A stretch of DNA of 64,000 bases from Haloferax sulfurifontis ATCC BAA-897 (lineage in GTDB: Archaea > Halobacteriota > Halobacteria > Halobacteriales > Haloferacaceae), in the NCBI RefSeq assembly GCF_000337835.1, contig NZ_AOLM01000022.1:62001-126000 (forward strand). Direction: 5' to 3'. Under the pieces are notes generated by a model. That model made no database searches, was not told where the DNA came from, and was given only the letters and a program-made list of their open reading frames with translations. Below, one piece after another: positions 42,104 to 50,305 of this stretch (the stretch's first letter is position 1; every line of letters begins with the position of its first letter). The position numbers and the translations under genes are program-made.

Positions 42104-43396
42104 TCAGACGCGCTCGCGGAGCGACGCGATTGCCTCGCGGGCGCGGGCCATCGCGGCGTCCTCCTCGAGCGTCAGCACCTCGCGGTCCCGCATCAGCACC
42201 CGCCCGTCGCAGACCGTGTGGCGGACGTCGGAGCCGCGGGCGGCGTACGCGAGGTGGCTCACGAGGTCGTTGGCGGGCGCGAGGTGCGGCGCGTCGAGGT
42301 CGACGACGGCGAGGTCGGCCGCGCCACCGACTTCGAGCGCGCCGCCGGGGAGGTCGACGGCGGCGGCGGAGCCGGCGGTCGCCATCCGCACCACGTCGGG
42401 GGCGGCGACGGCGCTGGCGTCGTCCGCGGCGAGCTTGCCGAGCATCGCGGCGTCGCGCATCTCGTCGAACATGTCGAGGTCGTTGTTCGAGGCCGCGCCG
42501 TCGGTGCCGAGGCCGACCGTGACGCCCGCGTCGAGCAGTTTCTGGACGGGAGCCATGCCGGAGGCGAGCTTCATGTTCGACGCCGGGCAGTGGACGACGC
42601 CGGTGCCCGCCTCGGCGAGCAGGTCGATTTCCGCGTCGTCGACGTGGACGCCGTGGGCGAGGAAGTCGTCGCCGGTGAGCATGCCGAGTTCCTTCGCGTA
42701 CGACAGGGGCCGCTCGCCGCGCTCGTCGACGATGGGGTCGACCTCGTCGGTCGTCTCGTTGGCGTGGTAGTGGACCGGGATGCCCTCGGCGTGGGCGTCG
42801 GCGACGAACTCGCGGAGGTACTCCTCCGCGACCGTCGTCAGCGAGTGGGGCATCGCGGCGGTCCGAATCCGGCCGTCGGCCGCGCCGTCGAACTCGCGGG
42901 CCACGTCGAGGCTCTCGTCGATGTCGGCCCGCGCGTCCGCGTCGTCCTTGCCGAGCGTGACGACGCCGTGGCCGAGGCGGGCGCGGAGGCCGGCCTCGTC
43001 GACCGCGGCGGCGATTTCGGGGACGTGGAAGTACATGTCCGCGAACGCGGTGGTCCCCGACTTAATCATCTCCACGAGACCGAGTTCCGCGCCGGCGCGC
43101 ACGTCCTCGGGCGTGAGCGCGGCCTCGGCGGGCCAGATGTCCTCGCGGAGCCACGCGTCGAGCGGCTTGTCGTCGGCGTAGCCGCGCAGGAGCGTCATCG
43201 CCACGTGACAGTGGGCGTTGACCAGACCCGGCGTGACGAGACAGCCCTCGGCGTCGAGCGTCTCGTCGGCGTCGGCGTCGAGGTCCGCGCCGATATCGAG
43301 AATCGTCCCCTCGTCTCGGTCCACCAGTACGTCCGCGTCCTCGACCGTCGCGTCGGGGCGGAGCACCTGTCCGCCCGCGATTCGGAGCGTGTTCAT
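42104..43396 (-). CDS. S-adenosylhomocysteine/5'-methylthioadenosine/5'-deoxyadenosine deaminase (MtaD/DadD family)
   Basis: The 430-residue amidohydrolase has metal ligands in NAHCHVAMTLLRG (His 62, His 64), the second His in VHYHANET near residue 210, then HGVHVDDAEIDLL near 245, and the Asp in GLGTDGAASNNDLDMFDEMR near 298. These are the hallmarks of the MtaD/DadD deaminases, which remove the 6-amino group from SAH, methylthioadenosine or 5'-deoxyadenosine and return them to purine or methionine salvage. The neighbour ahcY supports a role in SAH turnover. ATG 43396 gives the start MNTLRIAGGQV. Confidence 0.92.
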   Translation of the reverse strand: MNTLRIAGGQVLRPDATVEDADVLVDRDEGTILDIGADLDADADETLDAEGCLVTPGLVNAHCHVAMTLLRGYADDKPLDAWLREDIWPAEAALTPEDVRAGAELGLVEMIKSGTTAFADMYFHVPEIAAAVDEAGLRARLGHGVVTLGKDDADARADIDESLDVAREFDGAADGRIRTAAMPHSLTTVAEEYLREFVADAHAEGIPVHYHANETTDEVDPIVDERGERPLSYAKELGMLTGDDFLAHGVHVDDAEIDLLAEAGTGVVHCPASNMKLASGMAPVQKLLDAGVTVGLGTDGAASNNDLDMFDEMRDAAMLGKLAADDASAVAAPDVVRMATAGSAAAVDLPGGALEVGGAADLAVVDLDAPHLAPANDLVSHLAYAARGSDVRHTVCDGRVLMRDREVLTLEEDAAMARAREAIASLRERV

Positions 43397-43559
43397 GTCG
43401 CTCGTTCGGGTCGGTGGGGTGGTGAATCCACCGTCTCGCGGCCGCGAGACGCAACCGCCGAGTTCGCCGCGGAGCGGCCGGGATACCGGCGGTAGTCCGA
43501 TTCCCGAAAATCGAGAACGAGCACCCCCGCTTAGGTCCGAACCCCAAGTATCGGGGGAC

Positions 43560-43904
43560 ATGGAGCCCCCGTCGAACCTCGCGCTCGTTCCGGGGCACGT
43601 CCAAGCAAGTCCGTGGATGACCGCGGTCGTCGTCCTCGCGGGCGTCTCGTCGGTCACGCTGGCCGCGCTCGGCGTCGCCGTCTTCCTCCGGCGGCGGACG
43701 CGGTCGCACCTGCTCGTCGCGCTGGCGCTGTTGGCGTTCGCGTCGCGGGCGGCCGTCGCGGCGCTGACGCTCACCGGCGTCCTCTCCGAGTTCGACCACC
43801 ACGTGGTCGAACACTTCTTGGACCTCGTGATGGCCGGCCTCGTCCTCGCGGCCATCTACTACGCCCGGAGCATCGAGCGCGAGGCGGGGGTCAACGACCC
43901 ATGA
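43560..43904 (+). CDS. three-helix membrane protein (DUF7521-like) coupled to a winged-helix regulator
   Basis: The 114-residue protein has three hydrophobic helices, about residues 20-42, 49-69 and 83-103 (MTAVVVLAGVSSVTLAALGV, LLVALALLAFASRAAVAAL, LDLVMAGLVLAAIYYA). The stop overlaps the start of the regulator by 4 bases (ATGA). Such membrane-regulator pairs recur in haloarchaea and may form a simple sensing device. No ligand is known. Confidence 0.8.
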   Translation: MEPPSNLALVPGHVQASPWMTAVVVLAGVSSVTLAALGVAVFLRRRTRSHLLVALALLAFASRAAVAALTLTGVLSEFDHHVVEHFLDLVMAGLVLAAIYYARSIEREAGVNDP

Positions 43905-44413
43905 GTGAGACACGAACCCGCGTCGCCGACCACATCAAGCACAGTCCGGGAGTCCACTTCAACGAGCTCGTTCGCGCGCTCGACCTCGCCCCCGGCCAGG
44001 TACAACACCACGTCCGCAGACTGCTCTCCGACGAGACGGTCCGTCGCGCCGAGTTCTACGGGCGGACGCACTACTTCCCCCCGGAGTTCGACGCGTGGGA
44101 GCGCGGCACGCTCGCGCTCGTCCGCCGGGAGACCGCCCGCGACATCCTCGGCCACCTCCTCGAACACGGCGACGCCCGCCCCGACGACGTGGCCGACGAC
44201 ATCGGCGTCGCCCGGAGCACGCTGGAGTGGCACCTCGACCACCTCGTCGAGCGCGACGTGGTCCGCAAGGAGCGCGACCTGCACAACCGCGTGACGCTCG
44301 TCCTCACCCACCCCGAGCGGACGACCCGGCTGTTAGACGACGTGTCGCCGTCGCTCCCCGAGCGGTTCGTCGACCGGTTCGACCGCCTGCTCGACCACCT
44401 CGTCGAAGGGTAG
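43901..44413 (+). CDS. winged-helix transcriptional regulator, ATGA-coupled to DUF7521-like protein
   Basis: The 170-residue protein has two winged-helix units: HIKHSPGVHFNELVRALDLA then PGQVQHHVRRLLSDETVRRA (residues 11-50), and DVADDIGVARSTLEWHLDHL then VERDVVRKE (about 95-127). Both have the ArsR-like recognition helices. The tandem HTH is typical of haloarchaeal regulators related to those linked with membrane proteins. It is translated from an ATG that overlaps the preceding stop. Confidence 0.9.
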   Translation: MSETRTRVADHIKHSPGVHFNELVRALDLAPGQVQHHVRRLLSDETVRRAEFYGRTHYFPPEFDAWERGTLALVRRETARDILGHLLEHGDARPDDVADDIGVARSTLEWHLDHLVERDVVRKERDLHNRVTLVLTHPERTTRLLDDVSPSLPERFVDRFDRLLDHLVEG

Positions 44414-44434
44414 CCGCGGGTCCCGAGAGCGGTC

Positions 44435-45535
44435 CTACGCTTCCGTCTCGCCCGCGCCGCCCGCGTCTCGGAGCCGCCCGATACGCGACGCCAGCGACGG
44501 CTCGAACGAGAGGAACGACCCCGCGCGGCCGGTGTCGACCTCGTCGGCGGTCGCGTCGAGCGCGTCGGCGACGGCCGCGCGTCCGACCCGCTGTGCCGCC
44601 GCCTCGTCGGCCCGGTAGATGAGCCGTTTGCTCGCGTACTCGCCGGTCACGAGAACTATCACGCCGATTCCGGCGAACGTCAAGAACGACAGGACGAATC
44701 CGAACGGCGGCCACGCGACGCCCAAGAAGACGAGCCCGGCCGCCGCGCCCACGGTGAACAGTCGAAGCTCGTAGACGAACCGGCCGAGTCGCGCGGCGTC
44801 AACCGCCAACAGCGCCGTAACCGCCTCGTCGTCGTAGCGGTCGAGAAGCGAGTCTGTGAGAAAGAGCGTCTTCCGCCCGACCGGGCCGCGAGTGAGGTGG
44901 TCCGAGCGATGGCCGCCGCCGTCGAGGAGGCGAATCCGAGCGACCGAGAGACCGGCGCGGTCGCACAGGCGGTCGAGTCGCTCGCGCGTCGCGGCCGCGG
45001 GGGCCGCCGTCGTCTGCGAGACGCCGACGAGCGGTGCCGAAAAGACGTATGCGGCGGCTACGAACGCAAGCATGGTGAGCAGGCCGCTGGTCTCCAAGAC
45101 CCGGAATTCGACTTGTAGCGCGGTCACCACGCAGAAGACGAGCGCCGCGATGAAGAGCTGATAGCGGAACATCTTCGCGGCGGCCGTTCCCGCACCTATA
45201 TCGGCGTCTCGAACGCGCCTCGCCACGGGGAACGCGCCCAAGTACGAGACGGTCGCCACGACCGCGGCACCGACAGCCACGAGCGCCCAGCCGAAAATCG
45301 CCCACGGCCAGTCGGTCGGGAGACCGACGGAAGTGAGGACCGCCCGGTCCGCGTTCGTCCACCAGACGACGCCGACGAACAGGATGGCGGCGTAGAGCCA
45401 GTTGCTTCGAACCCGTTTTCTGAACCGCTGGACGGACGAACCGCGGCGCTCGTGGAACGCGGCGCTGAGCCGCGACCAGCCGGCACCGAGGAGGGAGACG
45501 CCGACGAGCGCGCCGGCGAACGTAACGGGAGCCAT
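44435..45535 (-). CDS. M48-like (HtpX-type) membrane protein lacking zinc ligands
   Basis: The 366-residue protein has the topology of a haloarchaeal HtpX-like M48 peptidase: N-terminal helix, two or three further helices around residues 48-175, and a domain with two helices after the active-site region. Where HExxH is expected (EAVTALLAVDAARLGRF), residues 245-249 read VDAAR, and where the third-ligand E-x-x-A-D motif is expected (RLIYRADEAAAQ), Glu is Ile 306. All three ligands are absent. It is probably a catalytically dead paralogue that may act as a chaperone or a regulator of active M48 peptidases. ATG 45535 is preferred to the in-frame GTG at 45544. Confidence 0.7.
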   Translation of the reverse strand: MAPVTFAGALVGVSLLGAGWSRLSAAFHERRGSSVQRFRKRVRSNWLYAAILFVGVVWWTNADRAVLTSVGLPTDWPWAIFGWALVAVGAAVVATVSYLGAFPVARRVRDADIGAGTAAAKMFRYQLFIAALVFCVVTALQVEFRVLETSGLLTMLAFVAAAYVFSAPLVGVSQTTAAPAAATRERLDRLCDRAGLSVARIRLLDGGGHRSDHLTRGPVGRKTLFLTDSLLDRYDDEAVTALLAVDAARLGRFVYELRLFTVGAAAGLVFLGVAWPPFGFVLSFLTFAGIGVIVLVTGEYASKRLIYRADEAAAQRVGRAAVADALDATADEVDTGRAGSFLSFEPSLASRIGRLRDAGGAGETEA

Positions 45536-45538
45536 AGA

Positions 45539-45559
45539 TGACACTTCACAGATGTGTCA
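45539..45559. promoter_or_regulatory. inverted repeat between the M48-like gene and hisG
   Basis: TGACAC-N9-GTGTCA forms a symmetric 21-bp element that starts 3 bp upstream of the M48-like start and lies 55-75 bp ahead of hisG. The arms are perfect. Confidence 0.5.
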
Positions 45560-45582
45560 AAAAACCGTTCCGGCTTGCGAAA

Positions 45583-45591
45583 GTCAATTAC
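45583..45591 (+). promoter_or_regulatory. TATA-like box of hisG
   Basis: GTCAATTAC is centred 27 bp upstream of ATG 45614, fitting a leaderless transcript. Confidence 0.5.
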
Positions 45592-45613
45592 CTCCGGGAC
45601 GTGACGGGCAGGT

Positions 45614-46459
45614 ATGCGAATCGCCGTGCCCAACAAGGGCCGCCTGCACGAACCGACGATTGAACTCCTGGAGCGTGCGGGACTACACCTCGACAACGGT
45701 GCCGAGCGCAAACTCTACGCCGGGACCGTCGACCCCGACGTGACCGTGTTGTTCGCCCGCGCCGCCGACATCCCCGAGTACGTCCGCGACGGGGCCGCCG
45801 AGGTCGGCGTCACGGGCCTCGACCAGGTCCGCGAGTCGGGCCACGAACTCGAAGACCTGCTCGATTTGGAGTACGGCAAGTGTCGGCTCGTCCTCGCCGC
45901 GCCCGAGGACGGCGACATCGAGACCGTCGAGGACGTGTCGGGCAAGGTCGTCGCCACCGAGTTCCCGCACATCGCGCGGACCTACTTCGAGGCCGAGGGC
46001 ATTGACGCCGAGGTCGTCGAGGTCACGGGCGCGACCGAACTGACGCCCCACGTCGAGATGGCCGACGCCATCATCGACATCACCTCGACCGGAACGACCC
46101 TGCGGGTGAACCGCCTCGCCGTCATCGACGAGGTGCTGTCGTCGTCGGTTCGGCTGTTCGCCCGCCCCGACGTGGTCGACGACCCGAAGGTCCAGCAGTT
46201 GCTCATGGCGCTCGAATCCGTCCGCTCGGCGGAGGGCAAGCGCTACCTGATGATGAACGCGCCGCGCGAGAAACTCGACGACGTAAAGGAGGTCATCCCC
46301 GGTCTCGGCGGCCCGACCGTGATGGACGTCGCCGGCGACTCGACCGTGGCGGTCCACGCCGTCGTGAACGAACGCGACGTGTTCGAGGTCGTCAGCGACC
46401 TGAAGAACGTCGGCGCGAGCGGCATCCTCGTCACCGAAATCGAGCGGTTGGTCGAGTAA
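45614..46459 (+). CDS. hisG: ATP phosphoribosyltransferase, long form
   Basis: The 281-residue protein catalyses the first step of histidine synthesis, joining ATP and PRPP. It starts [19 protein letters not shown] and has the PRPP loop [17 protein letters not shown]-type stretch (ATEL...[13 protein letters not shown] near residues 150-168). The C-terminal 75 residues ([19 protein letters not shown] onward) are the PII-like domain that binds histidine for feedback inhibition; this is the long form, which needs no HisZ. It is an isolated his gene with its own promoter. Confidence 0.96.
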   Translation: MRIAVPNKGRLHEPTIELLERAGLHLDNGAERKLYAGTVDPDVTVLFARAADIPEYVRDGAAEVGVTGLDQVRESGHELEDLLDLEYGKCRLVLAAPEDGDIETVEDVSGKVVATEFPHIARTYFEAEGIDAEVVEVTGATELTPHVEMADAIIDITSTGTTLRVNRLAVIDEVLSSSVRLFARPDVVDDPKVQQLLMALESVRSAEGKRYLMMNAPREKLDDVKEVIPGLGGPTVMDVAGDSTVAVHAVVNERDVFEVVSDLKNVGASGILVTEIERLVE

Positions 46460-46491
46460 GCGGCGCACCCGTCGCGCCGAGTGTCAGTTTT

Positions 46492-47433
46492 TCACTGTTT
46501 CCAGCGCAACTCCGGCACCGTGACCGACGGGTCGAACCCGAGGTCGCCGCGGCGCGCCCGGACGTAGGCCGCGATGCAGACCGCGCCGAGGACGATTGCG
46601 CCGATGCCGAGCAGACCGGCCTCGGGGCCGAACGCGCCGCCGGTAATCACGTCGGGGCCGCGTTCCGTCGTCTCGACGAGCGACGTGCCGAAGTCGAGGC
46701 CGCTGACCGCGAAGCCGAAGACGCCGCCCTGCACGAAGTTCCACGAGATGTGGACGCCCGTCGGGATGGCGAGGTCGCCGGTGAGCGCGTAGCCGAGGCC
46801 GAGCATGACGCCCGCGAGCGTGATGCTGAGCGTGCTCGTCAGGCCCGCGTTCGGGTTGGCGTAGTGGGCGACGCCGAACACGGCCGACGAGACCGCGAGG
46901 CCGCCGGCGACCGCCGCGTCCGGGTCGAACCGCCAGCGGAGGCCCTCGGCGACGTCGGTGAGGACGACGCCTCGAAGCAGGAGTTCCTCGGCGATGCCGA
47001 CGACGACGAAGAACGCCAGAAGCGAGCCGACGCCGAGCAGTCGGTCGACGCCGAGCGGGGCGGGCGAGACCGAAATCCAGTCGGCGGCGACGCCGACGAC
47101 GAAGACGGCGGCCATCAGCCCCGTTCCGAGCGCGAGTCCGAACCCGAGGTCGGCCGCCCACTCGCGGTCGAGTCCGAGCCCGAGGTCCGCGACGGTCCGC
47201 CTATCGACGTACCGCGCGACGACGAGCGCGGCGAGGCCGCTCGCGCCGACCGAGACGAGCGAGACGACGAGCGACACGAGTCGGCTGGATGCGGCGAGGT
47301 CACCGAGGGCCGTCGAAAGCGAGAGTCCGACCGCGAGCGAGACGACGACGAAGACGACGGGCGTCGCGAGCAGTCGAAACGGCGCGCGCGGCCGGCGTTC
47401 CGTGTCGTTCCAGAGGAGGCGACGGGGAGACAC
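46492..47433 (-). CDS. CPBP-family intramembrane metalloprotease
   Basis: The 313-residue protein has about eight membrane helices and the CPBP (Abi) catalytic motifs: EELLLRGVVL near residues 149-158 (EExxxR), AVFGVAHYANPNAG with the first His near 190, and HISWNFVQGGVFG with another near 235. CPBP proteases process prenylated proteins or bacteriocin-related and regulatory substrates. The frame opens at a TTG (47460); GTG 47433 (MSPRRLLW) is more likely. It is convergent with hisG. Confidence 0.85.
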   Translation of the reverse strand: MSPRRLLWNDTERRPRAPFRLLATPVVFVVVSLAVGLSLSTALGDLAASSRLVSLVVSLVSVGASGLAALVVARYVDRRTVADLGLGLDREWAADLGFGLALGTGLMAAVFVVGVAADWISVSPAPLGVDRLLGVGSLLAFFVVVGIAEELLLRGVVLTDVAEGLRWRFDPDAAVAGGLAVSSAVFGVAHYANPNAGLTSTLSITLAGVMLGLGYALTGDLAIPTGVHISWNFVQGGVFGFAVSGLDFGTSLVETTERGPDVITGGAFGPEAGLLGIGAIVLGAVCIAAYVRARRGDLGFDPSVTVPELRWKQ

Positions 47434-47478
47434 GGCGGGGAATTCGACGGCCTCGGTCAAGAAGGTACGGCGGGAGCG

Positions 47479-47856
47479 TCAGAACGGCGCGGTCATGAGG
47501 ATGGCGGAGAGGCCGAACAGGACGAGGCCCAGCAGTACCGAGACGACGAAGTGGATGGTCACCACGTACGCCGACAGGCGGTTCGACCGGCCGTAGAGGA
47601 ACTTGACGAAGCCGAAGTCGAGGCCGAGTGCGAGCGCGAGCGCGACGAAGGAGTTCCAGCCGAAGGTGGTGAAGACGACGGCGATGGCCGCCGGGACCGG
47701 CCCGACGGCGAACGCCTTCTTGAGTTCCACGTCGCCGAGGACGTTCCGCGCGGCGATGTGGGCGGTGAGAGAGAGGAACAGCGCGAACAGCGCGAACGTT
47801 CCGGCGACGGCCGTGACCGGCGCACCGGCGGCCGTCTGCAAGGTGAGCGCGTCCAT
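47479..47856 (-). CDS. four-helix membrane protein of unknown function (DUF7473-like)
   Basis: The 125-residue protein has hydrophobic helices at about residues 14-36, 48-64, 67-86 and 97-120. A short polar segment lies between them (NVLGDVELKKAF) and another (LYGRSNRLSAYVV) after the third helix. I do not recognise a known function. It is transcribed leftward with the CPBP gene, starting 46 bp upstream of it, so both may be in one unit. Confidence 0.75.
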   Translation of the reverse strand: MDALTLQTAAGAPVTAVAGTFALFALFLSLTAHIAARNVLGDVELKKAFAVGPVPAAIAVVFTTFGWNSFVALALALGLDFGFVKFLYGRSNRLSAYVVTIHFVVSVLLGLVLFGLSAILMTAPF

Positions 47857-47936
47857 ATCGGCCCGAGGGACGCGACTGACTTAGGTCCGGTCGATTCGAG
47901 TCCCGGTCGCGTGGTGCGGCCGGGCGACCCACTGCG

Positions 47937-48506
47937 TTAGAACGACCCGTTGAGGAGACCGAGTTCGGAGAGGCGCGAGATGATGACGTCGACCGCCGCC
48001 TCGGCGTCTTTCGGCTGTTTGCCGCCCGTGATGACGAGTTTGCCCGACCCGAAGAGAAGGGCGACGACGCTCGGTTCGTCGAGGCGATAGACGAGCCCCG
48101 GGAACTGCTCCGGTTCGTACTCGATGTTTTCGAGGCCGAGGCCGATGGCGATGGCGTTGAGGTTCAGGTTCTCGCCGAGGTCGGCGCTCGTGACGATGTT
48201 CTGAACGGTGATTTCGGGGTCGTCGTCGACCGGAATCTGAAGCTCGCGGAGCTTGTCGAAGACGATTTCGAGGCTCTCGTGGACGTCGTCGGTCGACTTC
48301 GCGCCGGTACAGACGATTTTCCCGGACCGAAAGATGAGCGCCGCGGACTTCGGCTCCTGCGTCCGGTAGACGAGTCCCGGAAACTGCTCGGGGTCGTAGT
48401 CGGCACCCTCGAGGTCCATCGCCACGCTCTGGAGGTCGAGCTCTTGGCCGATTCCCGTGGAGGCGACGACGTTTTCGATGTTGATTGTGTCCTTGGGGTC
48501 GGTCAT
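47937..48506 (-). CDS. tbp: TATA-box-binding protein
   Basis: The 189-residue protein is a TBP: two direct repeats of about 90 residues (NVVASTGIGQELDLQSVAMD and NIVTSADLGENLNLNAIAIG), each followed by EYEPEQFPGLVYR-type and SAALIFRSGKIVCTGAKS or VVALLFGSGKLVITGGKQ strands. It recognises TATA boxes and recruits TFB. Haloarchaea have several TBP paralogues; the one here is acidic as expected. Its promoter carries two copies of TTTAAGG. It lies 80 bp upstream of the DUF7473-like gene on the same strand. Confidence 0.97.
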   Translation of the reverse strand: MTDPKDTINIENVVASTGIGQELDLQSVAMDLEGADYDPEQFPGLVYRTQEPKSAALIFRSGKIVCTGAKSTDDVHESLEIVFDKLRELQIPVDDDPEITVQNIVTSADLGENLNLNAIAIGLGLENIEYEPEQFPGLVYRLDEPSVVALLFGSGKLVITGGKQPKDAEAAVDVIISRLSELGLLNGSF

Positions 48507-48510
48507 ACAA

Positions 48511-48542
48511 CGATTTAAGGCACGTATTTAAGGGTTAAAAAG
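48511..48542 (-). promoter_or_regulatory. AT-rich promoter of tbp with duplicated TTTAAGG
   Basis: On the plus strand the string TTTAAGG occurs at 48514-48520 and 48527-48533, 13 bp apart, within an AT-rich block. The outer copy, with the adjoining GTTAAAA, is centred 23-31 bp from the ATG (48506) and is the likely TATA box. The inner copy lies between it and the start codon. Confidence 0.55.
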
Positions 48543-48564
48543 ATTGGTGCAAGAAGTTGACAGC

Positions 48565-48876
48565 TTACGTACGACGGCGAATAATACGGGCGTTTCTGAC
48601 GGTGACGACCGACCCAAGTAATGTCAGAGAGATTGGAACTACGAGGCGAGCGACCCCCGGTCTGAGCACCCAGTAGGTGGCGAAGAACAGGGCGACTGAG
48701 ACGAGTTTTAACACCGCGAACGAGCCGGGGCCGGGGTCGCCGCCGGAGATGCGTCGCACGATGGGGTTTCCCTCCTGCACGCCGGCCGTCCTGACCCCGA
48801 GAACGGTCGTGACGTAGTCGCCGAGCCCGTAGGTGAGCGCCGCCGCGCCCCAGGAGATGGCGTCGAGAGAGGCCAT
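48565..48876 (-). CDS. three-helix membrane protein of unknown function (DUF5658-like)
   Basis: The 103-residue protein has hydrophobic helices around residues 7-25, 53-70 and 75-92. The string YGLGDYVTTVLGVRTAGVQEGNPI resembles the DUF5658 family, which has a similar G(D/E)xxTT...EGNP pattern at its first helix. Function is unknown. It is upstream of tbp on the same strand but separated by 58 bp that includes the tbp promoter. Confidence 0.75.
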   Translation of the reverse strand: MASLDAISWGAAALTYGLGDYVTTVLGVRTAGVQEGNPIVRRISGGDPGPGSFAVLKLVSVALFFATYWVLRPGVARLVVPISLTLLGSVVTVRNARIIRRRT

Positions 48877-49023
48877 GGGGGTGAATTCGGAGCGCCCGAT
48901 ATAAGTCTCGCCGTCGCCGAGGTGTCAGGTTCGGCGGGGTCGCAGTCGGTCCGGAGCGGCCGACACCATCGCGGGCGCGACGACGACCGATACCCTCATT
49001 TCCGCGGCCCGTCAGGTCCGAGC

Positions 49024-49989
49024 GTGTACGGACTGGAACTCGCCGGCGAGGAAGACGCCTTCGCCGCCCGCGAGGCCGAGGCGGCCGCGACGGGCGTGAC
49101 GGTCGTCGCCCCCGGCCTCGCCACCGCCCGCGGCGTCGAACCCGAGCGCGCGAGGCGACTCGCCTACACCCGTCGCGTCGTCGAACTGGTCGGGCGGTGC
49201 GACCCCGACATCGACGCCGCCCGCGCCGTCGTCGCGGCCGCGAACGTCGACCGCGAGGGGACAGTCGCCGTCCGCGCCCGCGACGTGCGAGGGCTCACCG
49301 ATATCAGCACGACCGACGCCGAGCGCGAACTCGGGTCGGCGCTCGTCGACCGCGGCTTCGGCGTCGACTTGGACGACCCCGACCACGAGCTTCGGGTCTA
49401 CTTCTCCGAAGACGCCTGTCTCGTCGGCTGGACCGCCGTCGAGGCCGTCCGCGACTTCGCCGACCGGAAGCCGACCGACAGACCGTTCTTCCAGCCGGGG
49501 AGCATGGCCCCCGTGGACGCCCGCGCCTTCGTCAACATGGCCGGCGCGGAGCCCGGAGCCCGGATTCTGGACCCGATGTGCGGCACCGGCGGCGTCCTCC
49601 TCGAAGCGGGCCTCGTCGGGGCCGACGTGGTCGGCGTCGACGCCCAAGCGAAGATGGTCGGCGGCGCGCGGGAGAACCTGCGTCACTACGTCGGCTCCGG
49701 CGACGTGGTCCGCGGCGACGCCACCGCGCTCCCCTTCCGCGACGACTCCATGGACGGCGCGGTGTTCGACGCCCCCTACGGCCGGCAGTCGAAAATCGCG
49801 CGCCACTCGCTTTCGGACCTCGTCGGCGGGGCGCTGGCTGAGGTCCGCCGGGTCGCCCCCGAGTGCGTGATGGTCGCCGACCGGTCGTGGACCGAGGAGG
49901 CCGAAGACGCCGGCTGGGAGGTCGAACGGGTGTTCGAGCGACGGGTCCACCGGTCGCTGGTGCGGTACGTGCATCTCCTGCATCGGTAA
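49024..49989 (+). CDS. trmG10: tRNA (guanine-10-N2)-dimethyltransferase, THUMP type
   Basis: The 321-residue protein joins an N-terminal THUMP domain (VYGLELAGEEDAFAAREAEA onward) to a Rossmann-fold methyltransferase: DPMCGTGGVLLEAGL near residues 181-195 binds SAM, GDATALPFRDDSMDGAVFDAPYGRQS near 237-262 holds the catalytic DAPY variant of D/NPPY. Archaeal TrmG10 makes N2,N2-dimethylguanosine at tRNA position 10. GTG 49024 is chosen because the family starts with VYGLELAGE. It is divergent from the DUF5658-like gene. Confidence 0.93.
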   Translation: MYGLELAGEEDAFAAREAEAAATGVTVVAPGLATARGVEPERARRLAYTRRVVELVGRCDPDIDAARAVVAAANVDREGTVAVRARDVRGLTDISTTDAERELGSALVDRGFGVDLDDPDHELRVYFSEDACLVGWTAVEAVRDFADRKPTDRPFFQPGSMAPVDARAFVNMAGAEPGARILDPMCGTGGVLLEAGLVGADVVGVDAQAKMVGGARENLRHYVGSGDVVRGDATALPFRDDSMDGAVFDAPYGRQSKIARHSLSDLVGGALAEVRRVAPECVMVADRSWTEEAEDAGWEVERVFERRVHRSLVRYVHLLHR

Positions 49990-50077
49990 TCGGAATCGCC
50001 GGCCGACGAGCCGTCGCAGTCACGGTTTCCATTCAGCCGCCCGACAGGACTATCCCCCAGCGCGTCGAAGCGAGCGC

Positions 50078-50287
50078 ATGTACCGTAGGGTTCGAAACGC
50101 CGTCGCCGAGGCGTACGACCCCGACCCGCGGGCGGCGACCATCGTCGCGATGGGGTCGGCGTTCCTGCTGTTTTCGCTCCTGTCGTACCCGGACGGTTCG
50201 AGCCCGTACTACCTGTTCGGTCTCGTGGTGGCAGTCTTCTCACTCGTCGTCTCGGTGGCGATGCTCGCCGTCGAGAAACTCCGGTAG
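50078..50287 (+). CDS. small two-helix membrane protein
   Basis: The 69-residue protein has two hydrophobic helices, about residues 22-37 (IVAMGSAFLLFSLLSY) and 44-66 (YLFGLVVAVFSLVVSVAMLAV). The N-terminal part, MYRRVRNAVAEAYDPDPRAA, is basic. It is a stand-alone gene 88 bp after trmG10 on the same strand, and it converges on a lipoprotein gene 18 bp away. Function unknown. Confidence 0.75.
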   Translation: MYRRVRNAVAEAYDPDPRAATIVAMGSAFLLFSLLSYPDGSSPYYLFGLVVAVFSLVVSVAMLAVEKLR

Positions 50288-50305
50288 TCGGGGTGAACGA
50301 GGCCG

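Noticed and set aside
47434-47460. TTG start for the CPBP protease
   Set aside because: TTG starts are rare here, and GTG 47433 leaves the N-terminal helix intact.
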